A program made the position numbers and the translations under genes. This document shows positions 35,999 through 44,696 of a stretch of 64,000 nucleotides of DNA, one piece after another (within the stretch, counting starts at the first letter, position 1; every line of letters starts with the position of its first letter). This DNA comes from Taklimakanibacter lacteus. Lineage in GTDB: Bacteria; Pseudomonadota; Alphaproteobacteria; Rhizobiales; Aestuariivirgaceae. The notes under the pieces were generated by a model that saw nothing but the letters and a program-made list of their open reading frames with translations, had not been told where the DNA came from and did not search any database. The stretch spans positions 1-64,000 of the forward strand of contig QOZQ01000004.1 in NCBI GenBank assembly GCA_003576695.1, written 5' to 3'.

Positions 35999-36514
35999 GC
36001 GCGCGCAAATCGCGCATGATTTCAAAATGATCGGCATGTCGCGTGCGAGGTTATCCACAGACCGCATTCTCTCTGTGGACGGAGAAAATCCCGATATCGA
36101 CTTTGCGGCCGTTCGGCGTGACACTCTTCCTCACACGACGCCGATATGTGGTCCGGCTCGCTGCCAGACCCTCCAAAGTATAGGCGCCGTCTCATGCCGG
36201 GCTTGCCGTCAAAGGTGAGATCGGACGCGACATGAGGCCGATGCAGTCATAAACGGCGGCTTATCCGTTTGATGGCCGGACTTGTGGCCCGCAAGGGACA
36301 TGATGTTCGCCGATCGGCAGGCTTCGGTTGAAAAACGCGAAGCCGGTCAGATCGCTTCAAAGGAGCCCGCCGGATTTGGTCATCCTTGCGGTGGCCGAGA
36401 CCAGGAGAGGCGCTGGCTTTGAACAGGGAGGCGTGGGCACTTCGGTGTACCGCGCCTTCTTGTTATTGGCTGAGCCGTTGCCAATATAAGGAATGCACAA
36501 GCAATGGATCCGTC
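35999..36514. other. Gene-free stretch with a DnaA-box-like palindrome
   Basis: No plausible protein gene was found in about 500 bases. At 36051-36079 there is TTATCCACAGA followed 10 bases later by TCTGTGGA, giving an 8-base inverted repeat (36054-36061 and 36072-36079). The left arm is a perfect DnaA-box consensus (TTATCCACA). It is isolated, with no AT-rich unwinding element or further boxes. The rest shows no clear structure. Confidence 0.5.
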
Positions 36515-36814
36515 ATGGCGCGTGCGCCGAAACCCATACGAGAGATCGACCGCAAGCTCGATGAAGCCCTGGACCAGACCTTCCCGGCGAGCGATCCCGT
36601 TGCGATAGGCCGCAATGACCATCCGGGAAAACCGGATGACGCGTCCAAAGACGATGCATGGTGCCGCATCCAAACCGGTCAGGCCCGCAGCGGAGGGAGC
36701 GCGCTGCGGGCCATCGACAGGGGTGCCCAATTTGCTTGGGCAGGGGAGCTGGCCTCGGGGATGGCCAGCATGGATATAACGCAGGAACGCCGGAAAGGTT
36801 TCGGGCCAGGCTAG
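36515..36814 (+). CDS. Small hypothetical protein with LDEALDQTFPASDP motif (99 aa)
   Basis: The N-terminal segment IDRKLDEALDQTFPASDPVAI is a short motif I know from many small alphaproteobacterial proteins of unknown role. The rest is polar (DDASKDDAW) with a less typical tail. The start ATG at 36515 is chosen because it puts this motif near the N-terminus. The stop overlaps the end of the convergent PAS-GGDEF gene by four bases. Confidence 0.6.
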   Translation: MARAPKPIREIDRKLDEALDQTFPASDPVAIGRNDHPGKPDDASKDDAWCRIQTGQARSGGSALRAIDRGAQFAWAGELASGMASMDITQERRKGFGPG

Positions 36815-38577
36815 TTTCCAACGGCGAAGTTCTTGCCGTCATCCCAGTTGTGGGCCGACTGGCTCTGGTCATCGAGGCCATAAATATGCACGCAGCGGCG
36901 GCCGGAACTTTTAGCGGAGTAACATGCCAGATCGGCCCGGTGCAGGATGACCGCTCCGTCCGATTGCCGGTCGCTGATCTCGGCGATGCCGATGCTTGCG
37001 CCGACCCGGAAGATCATCGATTCCCAGCGGAACTCCATCTTGCAGACGGCATCCACGATCCGCTCCGCCACGGCGCGCGCCTCTTCCGGGCTGGTGTTGC
37101 GCAGGATCAGGCCGAATTCGTCGCCGCCGAGACGGGCAGGCACATCCTTCTTGCTGCAGCTCAGCGCAATGATCTTGGCGATCTCCTTCAACAGGGCATC
37201 GCCGGCGGCATGGCCGCCCGTATCATTGACCGTCTTGAAGCGATCGAGGTCGATGTAGCACAAGGCATGATGATCAGGCCCGGAACCGGTCTCTTCGATG
37301 ACCTGGGAGAGCCTAGCGAGGAACGTGGCCCGGTTCGGCAGGCCGGTCAACCCGTCATGCTGGGCATTGTGGGTGATCTTCTTCTGCGCGGCGCGATGAG
37401 TGGTCACGTCCTGCAGCACCACGACGCAACCGATCATCTCGCCATCGGCGCGCCGCACCGGCGCCGCCGACAGCTGGATGTCGAAGACGCCGCCGCCCAG
37501 GCTCAGCATGAAGATGCCGCTGGCCCGGTAATGGGACACGTCCTGGCTGAAGCATTGGCCGACCGGATTGGGTGCGGGATCGCCAGTCGCCTCATCGATG
37601 ATGCGCAGCACATCGGCAAGCGGCTTGCCAACGGCATCGCGGGCGCTCCAGCCGGTGAAGCTTTCGGCGATGGCATTCAGGAAGGTGACATTGGCCATCG
37701 CGTCCGTGCAGATCACCGCCTCGCCGATCGAGGCGAGGGTGATCCTGAGGCGGTCCTTCTCCTCGAAGATCTCCTCGTTCAGTCGTTTATAGTCGGTGAC
37801 ATCCCAGCTGGTGCCGACCGCGCGCAGCGCCTTTCCGTCCCTGTCACGCACGATCTGTGCCAGAGCCTTGATGTGGCGGACTTCGCCCGATGGCCGGCAG
37901 ATGCGATACTCGCAGGCGAAGTGGCAGGAAGAATCCATGGTGCGGCGCCACTCGTTGCGAACGCCTGCCACATCGGCCGGATGCATCAAGCCTTCCCAAT
38001 CGGCGAGACGGCCGCTGAACGTTCCGTCCTTGAGCCCGTAGAGTTCATGCAGGCGTGAATCCCATCGGTATATCTCGTCCGAGAAATCGACGTCCCAGAC
38101 ACCGGCGCCGCTGGTCTCGACCGCAAGCTTGAGGCGCTCATGGAGGGCGGCGTTCCTGGCTTCCGCATGCTTCTCGGACGTGATGTCGGTAAGCTGGAGG
38201 ATGACGACATCGGGATGTCCCGCGGTTCCGGCGCGATGAACCGACACGGCGCCCAGCGCATGGAGGATGCTGCCGTCCTTGCGGAAGTAGCGGCGTACGA
38301 GCTGGTAGCTCTGCGCCTGGCCGCTACGGATGACGTCGAAGGTCGACAAAGTGGCGTGGCGATCGTCGGGATGGATCAAGTGATCGATGCCGTCGGCGAG
38401 CAGCTCGGTTTCGCTGAAGCCGATCATCGCGCAGAAGGCCCGGTTGGCATAGAGCACCTGACCTTCGAATGTCATCATGACGAAGCCGATCGCGGCATTC
38501 TCCATGATGTTGGTCAGGAGAGAAGCGGGGTCCAGAGCGGACAAGCAGGCGTTCCGGCGGTCGACGATGTCGCGCAT
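36811..38577 (-). CDS. PAS-PAS-PAS-GGDEF diguanylate cyclase
   Basis: A 588-residue soluble sensor enzyme making cyclic di-GMP. Three PAS-like modules (MENAAIGFVMMTFEGQVLYANRAF, LKLAVETSGAGVWDVDFSDEIYRW and ITLASIGEAVICTDAMANVTFLN) precede the catalytic domain, which has HDGLTGLPNRATFLARL and the intact active site RLGGDEFGLIL (near residue 480). No EAL domain and no membrane helix are present. The allosteric RxxD motif is not obvious. It probably links an internal redox or ligand signal to motility or attachment. Confidence 0.9.
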   Translation of the reverse strand: MRDIVDRRNACLSALDPASLLTNIMENAAIGFVMMTFEGQVLYANRAFCAMIGFSETELLADGIDHLIHPDDRHATLSTFDVIRSGQAQSYQLVRRYFRKDGSILHALGAVSVHRAGTAGHPDVVILQLTDITSEKHAEARNAALHERLKLAVETSGAGVWDVDFSDEIYRWDSRLHELYGLKDGTFSGRLADWEGLMHPADVAGVRNEWRRTMDSSCHFACEYRICRPSGEVRHIKALAQIVRDRDGKALRAVGTSWDVTDYKRLNEEIFEEKDRLRITLASIGEAVICTDAMANVTFLNAIAESFTGWSARDAVGKPLADVLRIIDEATGDPAPNPVGQCFSQDVSHYRASGIFMLSLGGGVFDIQLSAAPVRRADGEMIGCVVVLQDVTTHRAAQKKITHNAQHDGLTGLPNRATFLARLSQVIEETGSGPDHHALCYIDLDRFKTVNDTGGHAAGDALLKEIAKIIALSCSKKDVPARLGGDEFGLILRNTSPEEARAVAERIVDAVCKMEFRWESMIFRVGASIGIAEISDRQSDGAVILHRADLACYSAKSSGRRCVHIYGLDDQSQSAHNWDDGKNFAVGN

Positions 38578-38701
38578 GGCTCATCGTCCCACAGGGAGAT
38601 TAAAGCCGGCTGGAAATACTTACTCAATTTTTCCTTAATGGAGAAAACATGGAAGAGTGACGAAATGCGTTCGATCAAAGATCGAATGCATGATCCGCGC
38701 G

Positions 38702-39502
38702 TCAGCGCGTGATCGTCTTCTGCAAGGCTTTGAAGCGCTGTGCGAGCGAGACGACATTACCGGCAAAGCGCGACTGCGGTGGCGGCGATGGAGGAACTGG
38801 TTCCTGCGCCTCGGCGCCATTCACCGGCTCTGCCTGCTCGACCGGCCGGTCCGATTCCATCGCGTCATCGCGGTTGGCGAAACCGAGCTCGCTGAGTTTC
38901 GAGGGCCATGCCTGATCGAGAGCGCGAATCTCGGCCGCGAGCTTCTCGCTTTCGGCGCTGGCCTCGACGAGCCTTTCCTCGATCGGCTCGCTCCTGGTCT
39001 GCAGTTTCCAGATCCTGCTCTTGAGGGCGGCGATCTCATCAGCCTGACGGCTGATCTCATCGTCCTTGCTGCGCAGCCTCTCGCTGGCGAGATGAACCGA
39101 TTCGGCGCGCTGGGTCATGTCGCCCTCGAAGGAAGATATCTGATCGCGCAACTGGGTGATCTCGCTGCGGCTGACATCGTCCAGCTTCTCGCGCCGCGCG
39201 AGATCGGTGGCCAAGGTCTCGATGCGGTTGCGGTGACGCGAGACTTCCGCCGCCTGCTCGGCGAGCCTGGCCTTCATCTCACCCATGCGGACCTCGAGCT
39301 TGCGCGCCATCATGGCGTTCTCGGCGCGCATGCTGTCCCGCTCGGTCTGCAATTCGGAAACCGTGCCCGGCACCTTGCGGGCCATGCGGCGCGCACCAAC
39401 CCTGACACCCGACCGCCAGGCAGCCCGGCCAAGGAACAGGGCGATGAGACTCGCCACCGCAAAACCCAGACCGAACCACAATATGATCTCAAGCTGAGAC
39501 AT
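38702..39502 (-). CDS. Membrane-anchored coiled-coil protein (266 aa)
   Basis: One N-terminal membrane helix (IILWFGLGFAVASLIALFLG) then a basic stretch (RRMARK), then a long heptad-rich coiled coil from about residue 45 to 195, and a Pro/Glu-rich linker ending in a short conserved-looking C-terminus (RFAGNVVSLAQRFKALQKTI). Family not recognised. The layout suits a scaffold or tether at the inner membrane. Confidence 0.75.
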   Translation of the reverse strand: MSQLEIILWFGLGFAVASLIALFLGRAAWRSGVRVGARRMARKVPGTVSELQTERDSMRAENAMMARKLEVRMGEMKARLAEQAAEVSRHRNRIETLATDLARREKLDDVSRSEITQLRDQISSFEGDMTQRAESVHLASERLRSKDDEISRQADEIAALKSRIWKLQTRSEPIEERLVEASAESEKLAAEIRALDQAWPSKLSELGFANRDDAMESDRPVEQAEPVNGAEAQEPVPPSPPPQSRFAGNVVSLAQRFKALQKTITR

Positions 39503-39612
39503 CTGTTCTCTGCACCGCGCCGTTCTCGGTCCGACTATGCAGACCGCTCCGGAAACTACAATAGCGTGCCGATTGTGGCGGAGCGACGGCTAAAAGCGCG
39601 GGGCAATGCGGA

Positions 39613-40206
39613 TCAGAACGGGTTCCAGGTCGGCTTTCTCGTATATTTGAGATAGCCGACATTGGCCCCGAGCCTGGCGCCGACACCGGTTCGAATCGGG
39701 GCTAGAATAATATCCCTATTTTTCTGGAAATTCACACCAAGCCCGCCAACCAGATAGGCCGACCCGTCCACTCCGCCAAAACGCTCGCCATAGATCTCAC
39801 GCGCATTGGTGGAATTATAGACCAGCACGAGGGCGCGCGAGCCATTGCCGCCGAAGTCAAATCCGATGGAGGGGCCCTGCCAGTAGATCTTCTGGCGCCC
39901 GCCACCCTTGTAGTAGATCACGCCTTCGCCAAAGCGCAGGCCGCCGACAATGGCGCCCGATCCTTCCTCGCCGACGATATAGGCCGTTGGCTCACCCTGG
40001 CTCGAGAAGACATATTCGACCGCTTCGGCGAGGCCGCGCGTGGTCTTGCCGAAAAACTTCTGGCCAGCCATGACGATCTCGTCGGACGAATAGGTCTGCT
40101 GCTTGCGCCCGGTGGCGGCGTCCGCCGGAACAATCCCTGCGACGCCTGCGGCAAGGCCCAATCCCAGAAGCGCCAAGGCCTGGCGCCGGTCAATAGACTT
40201 GGTCAT
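39613..40206 (-). CDS. DUF1134 exported protein
   Basis: A 197-residue exported protein whose leader has twin-arginine character (DRRQALALLGLGLAAGVAGIVPADA). The mature part fits DUF1134 (YSSDEIVMAGQKFFG, GLAEAVEYVF, GSGAIVGGLRFGEG, WQGPSIGFDFGGNGSR, YGERFGGVDGSAYLVGGLGVNF), a lipid-binding-like fold restricted largely to Alphaproteobacteria. The ATG at 40206 has AAGGAG seven bases before it. Its role is unknown. Confidence 0.88.
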   Translation of the reverse strand: MTKSIDRRQALALLGLGLAAGVAGIVPADAATGRKQQTYSSDEIVMAGQKFFGKTTRGLAEAVEYVFSSQGEPTAYIVGEEGSGAIVGGLRFGEGVIYYKGGGRQKIYWQGPSIGFDFGGNGSRALVLVYNSTNAREIYGERFGGVDGSAYLVGGLGVNFQKNRDIILAPIRTGVGARLGANVGYLKYTRKPTWNPF

Positions 40207-40399
40207 CACAAAACTCCTTCAGCACTTCGCCTTCCGAAAGCGGCTGCCTTCACGGGTCCGAACTGCCTGAATCCCACCTGTATGGCGCGCTACTCTAAGG
40301 GCCGCTTGTGGCAGCTTTGAGTCGCGGATTCCGGCCCCTCAAAGTGGCGTTTTTTTGGTTAACAGGCCGCTAATAACGGGTTGGAAAGTGGCCGGCCGG

Positions 40400-41200
40400 T
40401 CAGGCGCCACGGGCGATGAAAGCGGGATTGTCATAGCCCCGGCCGGCCTTGCCATAAGTCAGCGGTTCCCCGGTCTCAAGCCCGACCGAGCCTCCCGCCG
40501 CCGCGAGAACCGCATGGCCCGCGGCCGTATCCCATTCCATGGTGCGGCCGAAGCGCGGATAGAGATCGGCTTCGCCGGCCGCGAGGAGGCAGAATTTGAG
40601 CGAAGAGCCGGCCGAGACGATCTTCTTCACCTTCAGGCATTTGAGATAGGCTTCGGTGCGCTCGTCACGGTGCGAGCGGCTGGCCACGACGACCGGACCA
40701 TCGGCCGCGGCGGTGCGGGCCCTGAGCGGATGCCAGGCGAGGACGGCGGCATCGGCATCGGCGTCCGCTTCTGCCTCGAAGGCGCCACTGCCGGCCTCGC
40801 CGCAGAAAATGCGCCCCAATGCGGGCGCCAGCACGATGCCGGCTATGGGCAAGCCCTTATCGATGAGCGCGATATTGACGGTGAACTCGCCATTGCGGCT
40901 CAGGAACTCCTTGGTTCCATCGAGGGGATCGACGAGATAGAAGCGCTCGCCCGTCTTGGGGATGATCCCCGCCGCGGCCGCTTCCTCGGAAATCACCGGT
41001 GTCGCCGGGTCCTGCTTGTGCAGGCCGGCAAGAATGATCCGTTCCGCCGCTTCATCGGCTTCGGTGACGGGCGTCAGATCGGCCTTTTCCCGCGCGGCAA
41101 GCGGCTTCGCATAGATGGCCATGATCTCGCGGCCCGCCGTCAAAGCGAGGGCGGCGAGCTTGATGAGGCGGGAAGATGGGGCGGCGGTGCTGGTGGTCAT
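40400..41200 (-). CDS. cysQ: 3'(2'),5'-bisphosphate nucleotidase CysQ
   Basis: A 266-residue inositol-monophosphatase-fold phosphatase that removes 3'-phosphoadenosine 5'-phosphate left by sulfation or sulfate assimilation. Metal and phosphate motifs: TPVTEADEAAE near residue 43, EE in VISEE, DPLDGTKEFL near 92 and WDTAAGHAVLAAAGG near 222. The ATG at 41200 gives the usual family start; two other ATGs lie upstream (41224, 41302). It diverges from chpT. A sulfotransferase, which would produce the same by-product, is encoded 3 kb away. Confidence 0.88.
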   Translation of the reverse strand: MTTSTAAPSSRLIKLAALALTAGREIMAIYAKPLAAREKADLTPVTEADEAAERIILAGLHKQDPATPVISEEAAAAGIIPKTGERFYLVDPLDGTKEFLSRNGEFTVNIALIDKGLPIAGIVLAPALGRIFCGEAGSGAFEAEADADADAAVLAWHPLRARTAAADGPVVVASRSHRDERTEAYLKCLKVKKIVSAGSSLKFCLLAAGEADLYPRFGRTMEWDTAAGHAVLAAAGGSVGLETGEPLTYGKAGRGYDNPAFIARGA

Positions 41201-41307
41201 GGCAGGCGGGGCTATGCCCGCCATGGCAAGAATGGTCAATGCGGAATTGTTCGGCCCGATCTGGTAAAACAGAAGGGACGAATCACCTTCAGGAAAAGCC
41301 ATAGCCG

Positions 41308-41973
41308 ATGCAGCAGCCCAGCCTCTTGAGCGACCTCGACCTCGCCGCCCTTCTGTGCAGCCGCGTCTGCCATGATGTGATCTCGCCGGTCGGCGCCATC
41401 ACCAATGGGCTCGAGCTGCTCGAGGTCGAAGACGACGAGGCGATGCGCACGATGGCGATGGATCTTGTGCGCAAATCGGCGAAGCAGGCTTCGGCGAAGC
41501 TCAAATTCTGCCGCATCGCCTTCGGTGCCGCGGGCTCGGCCGGCGCCATCATCGACATGGGCGAAGCGGGCGATGTCGCCAAGGCCTTTGTCGGCGAGGA
41601 GAAGATCAAGCTCGACTGGCAGGTGCCGCGCGAGAACCGGCCGAAGCAGCAGGTGAAGCTCCTGCTCAATATGATGCTGATCGCGATGGGCTGCATCCCG
41701 CGCGGCGGCGTCGTCAAGGCGGAAGCGGTGGAAGGCGGTTTCGCGGTGCGCGCGACCGGCGAGGGCGCCAAGATCTTCGAGAAGACCGAGCAAGTGCTCA
41801 AAGGTTCGGTGCAGCTGGAAGAGATCGATGCGCGCCTGATCCAGCCTTACTATACCAAGCGGCTGGCGGAAGCCGCGGGCCTGCCGCTCTCCATGGCGGT
41901 CGAAGGTGCCGATGTGGTGGTGCGGGCGGTTGCGGCCGCCGAGACGGCGGCCCCTATCGCGCAAGCCGGATAA
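41308..41973 (+). CDS. chpT: Histidine phosphotransferase ChpT
   Basis: A 221-residue phosphotransfer protein that passes phosphate from the kinase CckA to CtrA and CpdR. The helix with the phosphorylated histidine is SRVCHDVISPVGAITNGLELLE (H22), followed by a degenerate ATPase-like domain (LKLLLNMMLIAMGCIPRGG, then LGLPLS-type end). Length is normal for the family. It sits tail to tail with ctrA, its target, 84 bases away. Confidence 0.92.
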   Translation: MQQPSLLSDLDLAALLCSRVCHDVISPVGAITNGLELLEVEDDEAMRTMAMDLVRKSAKQASAKLKFCRIAFGAAGSAGAIIDMGEAGDVAKAFVGEEKIKLDWQVPRENRPKQQVKLLLNMMLIAMGCIPRGGVVKAEAVEGGFAVRATGEGAKIFEKTEQVLKGSVQLEEIDARLIQPYYTKRLAEAAGLPLSMAVEGADVVVRAVAAAETAAPIAQAG

Positions 41974-41995
41974 GCGAAATATCCGGGCCTGCAAG

Positions 41996-42025
41996 AAAAA
42001 TCCCGGCACCTTGCGGCACCGGGAT
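41996..42025 (-). terminator. Probable ctrA terminator
   Basis: On the minus strand, ATCCCGG / CCGGGAT forms a seven-pair stem with a partly paired loop and is followed by TTTTTC. It lies between the chpT and ctrA stop codons, 33 bases beyond the end of ctrA. Confidence 0.55.
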
Positions 42026-42057
42026 CTCTCAACCCCTTCTGCACACTCAAGTCGGGC

Positions 42058-42765
42058 TCAGGCGCTCTCGCGCATGTCGTCTTCCTGCGGCGCGCCTTCG
42101 CGCAGCACATAGCCCCGGCCCCATACCGTCTCGATGAAATTCTTGCCGCCCGCGGCGGTGGCGAGCTTCTTGCGCAATTTGCAGATGAACACGTCGATGA
42201 TCTTGAGCTCGGGCTCGTCCATGCCGCCATAGAGATGGTTGAGGAACATCTCCTTGGTGAGGGTGGTGCCCTTGCGCAGCGACAGCAGCTCCAGCATCTG
42301 ATATTCCTTGCCGGTGAGATGCACGCGCTGGCCGCCGACTTCGACGGTCTTGGTGTCGAGATTGACCAGGAGGTCGCCGGTGGTGATGACCGACTGGGCG
42401 TGGCCCTTCGAGCGGCGCACCACCGCATGGATGCGGGCGACCAGCTCATCCTTATGGAAGGGCTTTGTCATATAGTCGTCGGCGCCGAAGCCGAGGCCGC
42501 GAACCTTGTCCTCGATGCCGGCGAGGCCGGAAAGGATCAGGATGGGCGTATTGACCTTGCTGACGCGCAACGTCTTGAGAACCTCGTAGCCCGACATGTC
42601 GGGCAGGTTCAGGTCGAGGAGAATGATATCATAGTCATAGAGCTTGCCGAGATCGACGCCCTCTTCGCCGAGATCGGTGGTATAGACATTGAACCCTTCC
42701 GACTTGAGCATCAGCTCGATGCTCTGGGCCGTCGCTGTATCGTCCTCGATCAGCAGAACTCTCAT
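42058..42765 (-). CDS. ctrA: Cell-cycle response regulator CtrA
   Basis: A 235-residue master regulator with an N-terminal receiver (MRVLLIEDD, phospho-Asp in [19 protein letters not shown]51; [19 protein letters not shown]) and an OmpR-type winged helix ([31 protein letters not shown]). It binds TTAA-type sites to control replication, division and motility genes. The ATG at 42765 begins directly with the receiver. It is translated away from a 315-base regulatory region shared with the FliJ-like gene. Confidence 0.97.
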   Translation of the reverse strand: MRVLLIEDDTATAQSIELMLKSEGFNVYTTDLGEEGVDLGKLYDYDIILLDLNLPDMSGYEVLKTLRVSKVNTPILILSGLAGIEDKVRGLGFGADDYMTKPFHKDELVARIHAVVRRSKGHAQSVITTGDLLVNLDTKTVEVGGQRVHLTGKEYQMLELLSLRKGTTLTKEMFLNHLYGGMDEPELKIIDVFICKLRKKLATAAGGKNFIETVWGRGYVLREGAPQEDDMRESA

Positions 42766-42839
42766 GCGTATCCCCTTCATCCGCCCCGGATGCGGCGTTT
42801 CCGGCGCAAGCCCAACAGACCTTTGCCGTGAAACGGTCA

Positions 42840-42878
42840 GTTAACAATGATCGTTAACATACGCCCGGAAAGGTTAAC
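42840..42878. promoter_or_regulatory. Three GTTAAC sites upstream of ctrA (candidate CtrA sites)
   Basis: GTTAAC occurs at 42840-42845, 42853-42858 and 42873-42878, starting 75 bases before the ctrA ATG. CtrA recognises paired TTAA half-sites, classically TTAA-N7-TTAA. Here the TTAA spacings are 9 and 16, with a further near-match TTAA-N7-TAAT at 42874-42888. Autoregulation of ctrA is known in Caulobacter and would explain the cluster. Confidence 0.55.
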
Positions 42879-42894
42879 AAAATCTAATAGACAT

Positions 42895-43002
42895 GACTCA
42901 AGATCACTGACACCCACCGTCCAAAGGCCCGGATTTACCCGGTCTTAAGGTTACGCGCCCAAGATGGCTCCTTAAGGGTCGAATCTTCAAGTTAGTTGAT
43001 TC
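42895..43002. promoter_or_regulatory. GANTC (CcrM) sites between ctrA and fliJ-like gene
   Basis: Three GANTC sites: GACTC 42895-42899, GAATC 42981-42985 and GATTC 42998-43002. At this GC content roughly one per 300 bases would be expected. Methylation of such sites by CcrM times ctrA transcription in Caulobacter. Confidence 0.5.
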
Positions 43003-43080
43003 GCACCTCCATGCCTAGGGAAAGCCGGAATATCGCCCGCGCTTCGCCGGGCGCCGTGTGTTGAGTACAAAGAGGGTTAT

Positions 43081-43476
43081 ATGCGTTCGTCACGAGAGAC
43101 GCTTCTCAGGCTGCACCGCTTCCGCACAGAAGAAAAACGCCGGCAGGTCGCCGATATCGAAGCGATGATCGCCGATCTCATGCGCAAATATGACGATCTC
43201 GATGCCCAGATGAAAATCGAGGAGCAGCGAACCGGCGTCAACGACCCCGCCCATTTCAATTATTCGATGGCGGCAAAATCGACGCGCGGCCGGCGCGACA
43301 ACATCCTCAAGACGGTCGGCGACCTCAAGGACCAGCAAGCGGCGGCGCAGACCCTGCTGCAGGAAGAAGAGACCGAACTGCGCAAGCTTGAGCTCCTGGC
43401 CGAGAAAGAACTCGACCATCGCCCGGCCACGCGCGGCGCCCCCACCGGATTTGCCCCGCGCCAGGCGGTCAGCTGA
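43081..43476 (+). CDS. fliJ: FliJ-like flagellar export coiled-coil protein
   Basis: A 131-residue, almost wholly coiled-coil protein (RETLLRLHRFRTEEKRRQVADIEAMIADL, then ILKTVGDLKDQQAAAQTLLQEEETELRKLELLAEKE), the size and pattern of FliJ, the stalk of the flagellar export ATPase. In Hyphomicrobiales a fliJ gene beside ctrA is a familiar arrangement as I recall it. FliI, its usual neighbour, is not here, so the name rests on size, coiled-coil pattern and position. Confidence 0.7.
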   Translation: MRSSRETLLRLHRFRTEEKRRQVADIEAMIADLMRKYDDLDAQMKIEEQRTGVNDPAHFNYSMAAKSTRGRRDNILKTVGDLKDQQAAAQTLLQEEETELRKLELLAEKELDHRPATRGAPTGFAPRQAVS

Positions 43477-43482
43477 GGCCTT

Positions 43483-43977
43483 ATGGCCTCGCCGGCGCAG
43501 ACCGTCATCCGCTTCGCCGACCAAGCCGATATCATTGCCACGGCCAAGCTGCTGGCGGCGATGGATGCGCATTATCGCCCCGGCGTCCATCTGCCGGGCG
43601 ATGATGAATATGCCGGAATGGTCACCCGCACGATGAAGACGCAGGAAGGCACGCGCTTCGTGCTGTGCCTGGCGGAAAACATGCCCGCCGGCCTTGCCTG
43701 CTGCGCGATCCTGAGACCCGGGCGCGACCGCAAGGGGCTGCTCTTCGTCAAGGATCTGTTCGTGCGCGGCGAGTGGCGCGGCAGGGGACTTGGCCATGCC
43801 ATGATGCGCTTCCTCGCCGCCTTCACGCTCGAACAGGGCATCGGCCGCATCGATCTTGCCACCGATATCAGTAATGATGGAGCGCAGCGGCTCTATGACG
43901 AGATCGGCGGTATCCGCCGGCCGGCCGTCTATTTCACTTTCCCGGACAACGTGCTGCGCAAGCTCGCGGAAGGCTAG
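43483..43977 (+). CDS. GNAT-family N-acetyltransferase
   Basis: A 164-residue acetyltransferase with the acetyl-CoA loop VRGEWRGRGLGHAMMRFL near residue 95, preceded by LLFVKDLFV (beta 4) and followed by IGRIDLATDISNDGAQRLYDEIGG. The acceptor is unknown. It follows fliJ-like by six bases on the same strand, so it is probably cotranscribed, and overlaps the convergent sulfotransferase by four bases. Confidence 0.85.
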   Translation: MASPAQTVIRFADQADIIATAKLLAAMDAHYRPGVHLPGDDEYAGMVTRTMKTQEGTRFVLCLAENMPAGLACCAILRPGRDRKGLLFVKDLFVRGEWRGRGLGHAMMRFLAAFTLEQGIGRIDLATDISNDGAQRLYDEIGGIRRPAVYFTFPDNVLRKLAEG

Positions 43978-44696
43978 AGTTTGTACTGGCGCAGCCGCTC
44001 GTAATAGGGCTGTGCCGCCTCGGCGATCTTAGCGAGAGCGCCATCGAGCGCGAGGCGCCGATCTTTCGGCGGCGCGAAGCCGGTCGATTCCCACACCGCA
44101 TTGTACCAATGCGGCGCCCACACGCCGTCGAAGGGCTTGGGGCCCTTTGGCCAGGCCAGCATGTGATCGTCGAAGGAGATGCCACAGGCCGCGCATAGCT
44201 GCTCGAGCGTTCGGCGGGGATCAGCCAGCACATCATCGGCATCGATGACGGCGGGCGCCTGTCCCAGATGATCAGCTACCCTGTCGAAGATCTCGGCCTG
44301 CTCGACGAAGCCGATGTCGCGCAGCGAAACCTCCGCCCATTTCTGCGCATAGCTCGCCAGCACCCGCTCCGGCCGGCGGATCAGAAAAGCGTTGGTGAGC
44401 CCCAATATCCACCCGCGATCAAAGCCCTTCAGCATGTGGTGGGTCATGTGCTTCTGGTAGAAGACCTGCTTGCCGTCGGGTGCCGGGCCCAGGCAACGGG
44501 CGACGAGCCTGTCCCAGTCGCTTTCATTGGCGGCGATGATCTCGTCGCGCATCGGGTGATCATTGCCGTGGACCTTCAGGGAGAAGGCGTAGAAGGGCTC
44601 GTCCCAGGCAAAGCAGTCAGGCCGGTTGCCGAAGGAATACATCATGGCGGTCGAGATGTTGCGCGGCCCCGACCACATGGCGATGTTGACGGTCAC
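43974..44696 (-). CDS. Sulfotransferase-fold protein
   Basis: A 240-residue P-loop protein opening MWSGPRNISTAMMYSFGNRPDCFAWDEPF, a form of the 5'-phosphosulfate-binding loop in PAPS-dependent sulfotransferases. Further on, AFLIRRPERVLASYAQKW fits the 3'-phosphate-binding motif, with ILGLTNAF before it and the C-terminal YYERLRQY helix. It starts at a GTG inside the aminotransferase stop codon (GTGA), so it is translated together with that gene. The acceptor is unknown; it might act on the product of the aminotransferase. Confidence 0.78.
   Translation of the reverse strand: MTVNIAMWSGPRNISTAMMYSFGNRPDCFAWDEPFYAFSLKVHGNDHPMRDEIIAANESDWDRLVARCLGPAPDGKQVFYQKHMTHHMLKGFDRGWILGLTNAFLIRRPERVLASYAQKWAEVSLRDIGFVEQAEIFDRVADHLGQAPAVIDADDVLADPRRTLEQLCAACGISFDDHMLAWPKGPKPFDGVWAPHWYNAVWESTGFAPPKDRRLALDGALAKIAEAAQPYYERLRQYKL

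Noticed and set aside
36051-36079. Chromosome replication origin
   Set aside because: Only one perfect DnaA box, no AT-rich unwinding region, and none of the usual origin neighbours (hemE, dnaA, parAB, repABC).
35999-36218. Short plus-strand open frame after the csp terminator
   Set aside because: No RBS, no family-like composition, and it crosses the palindrome.
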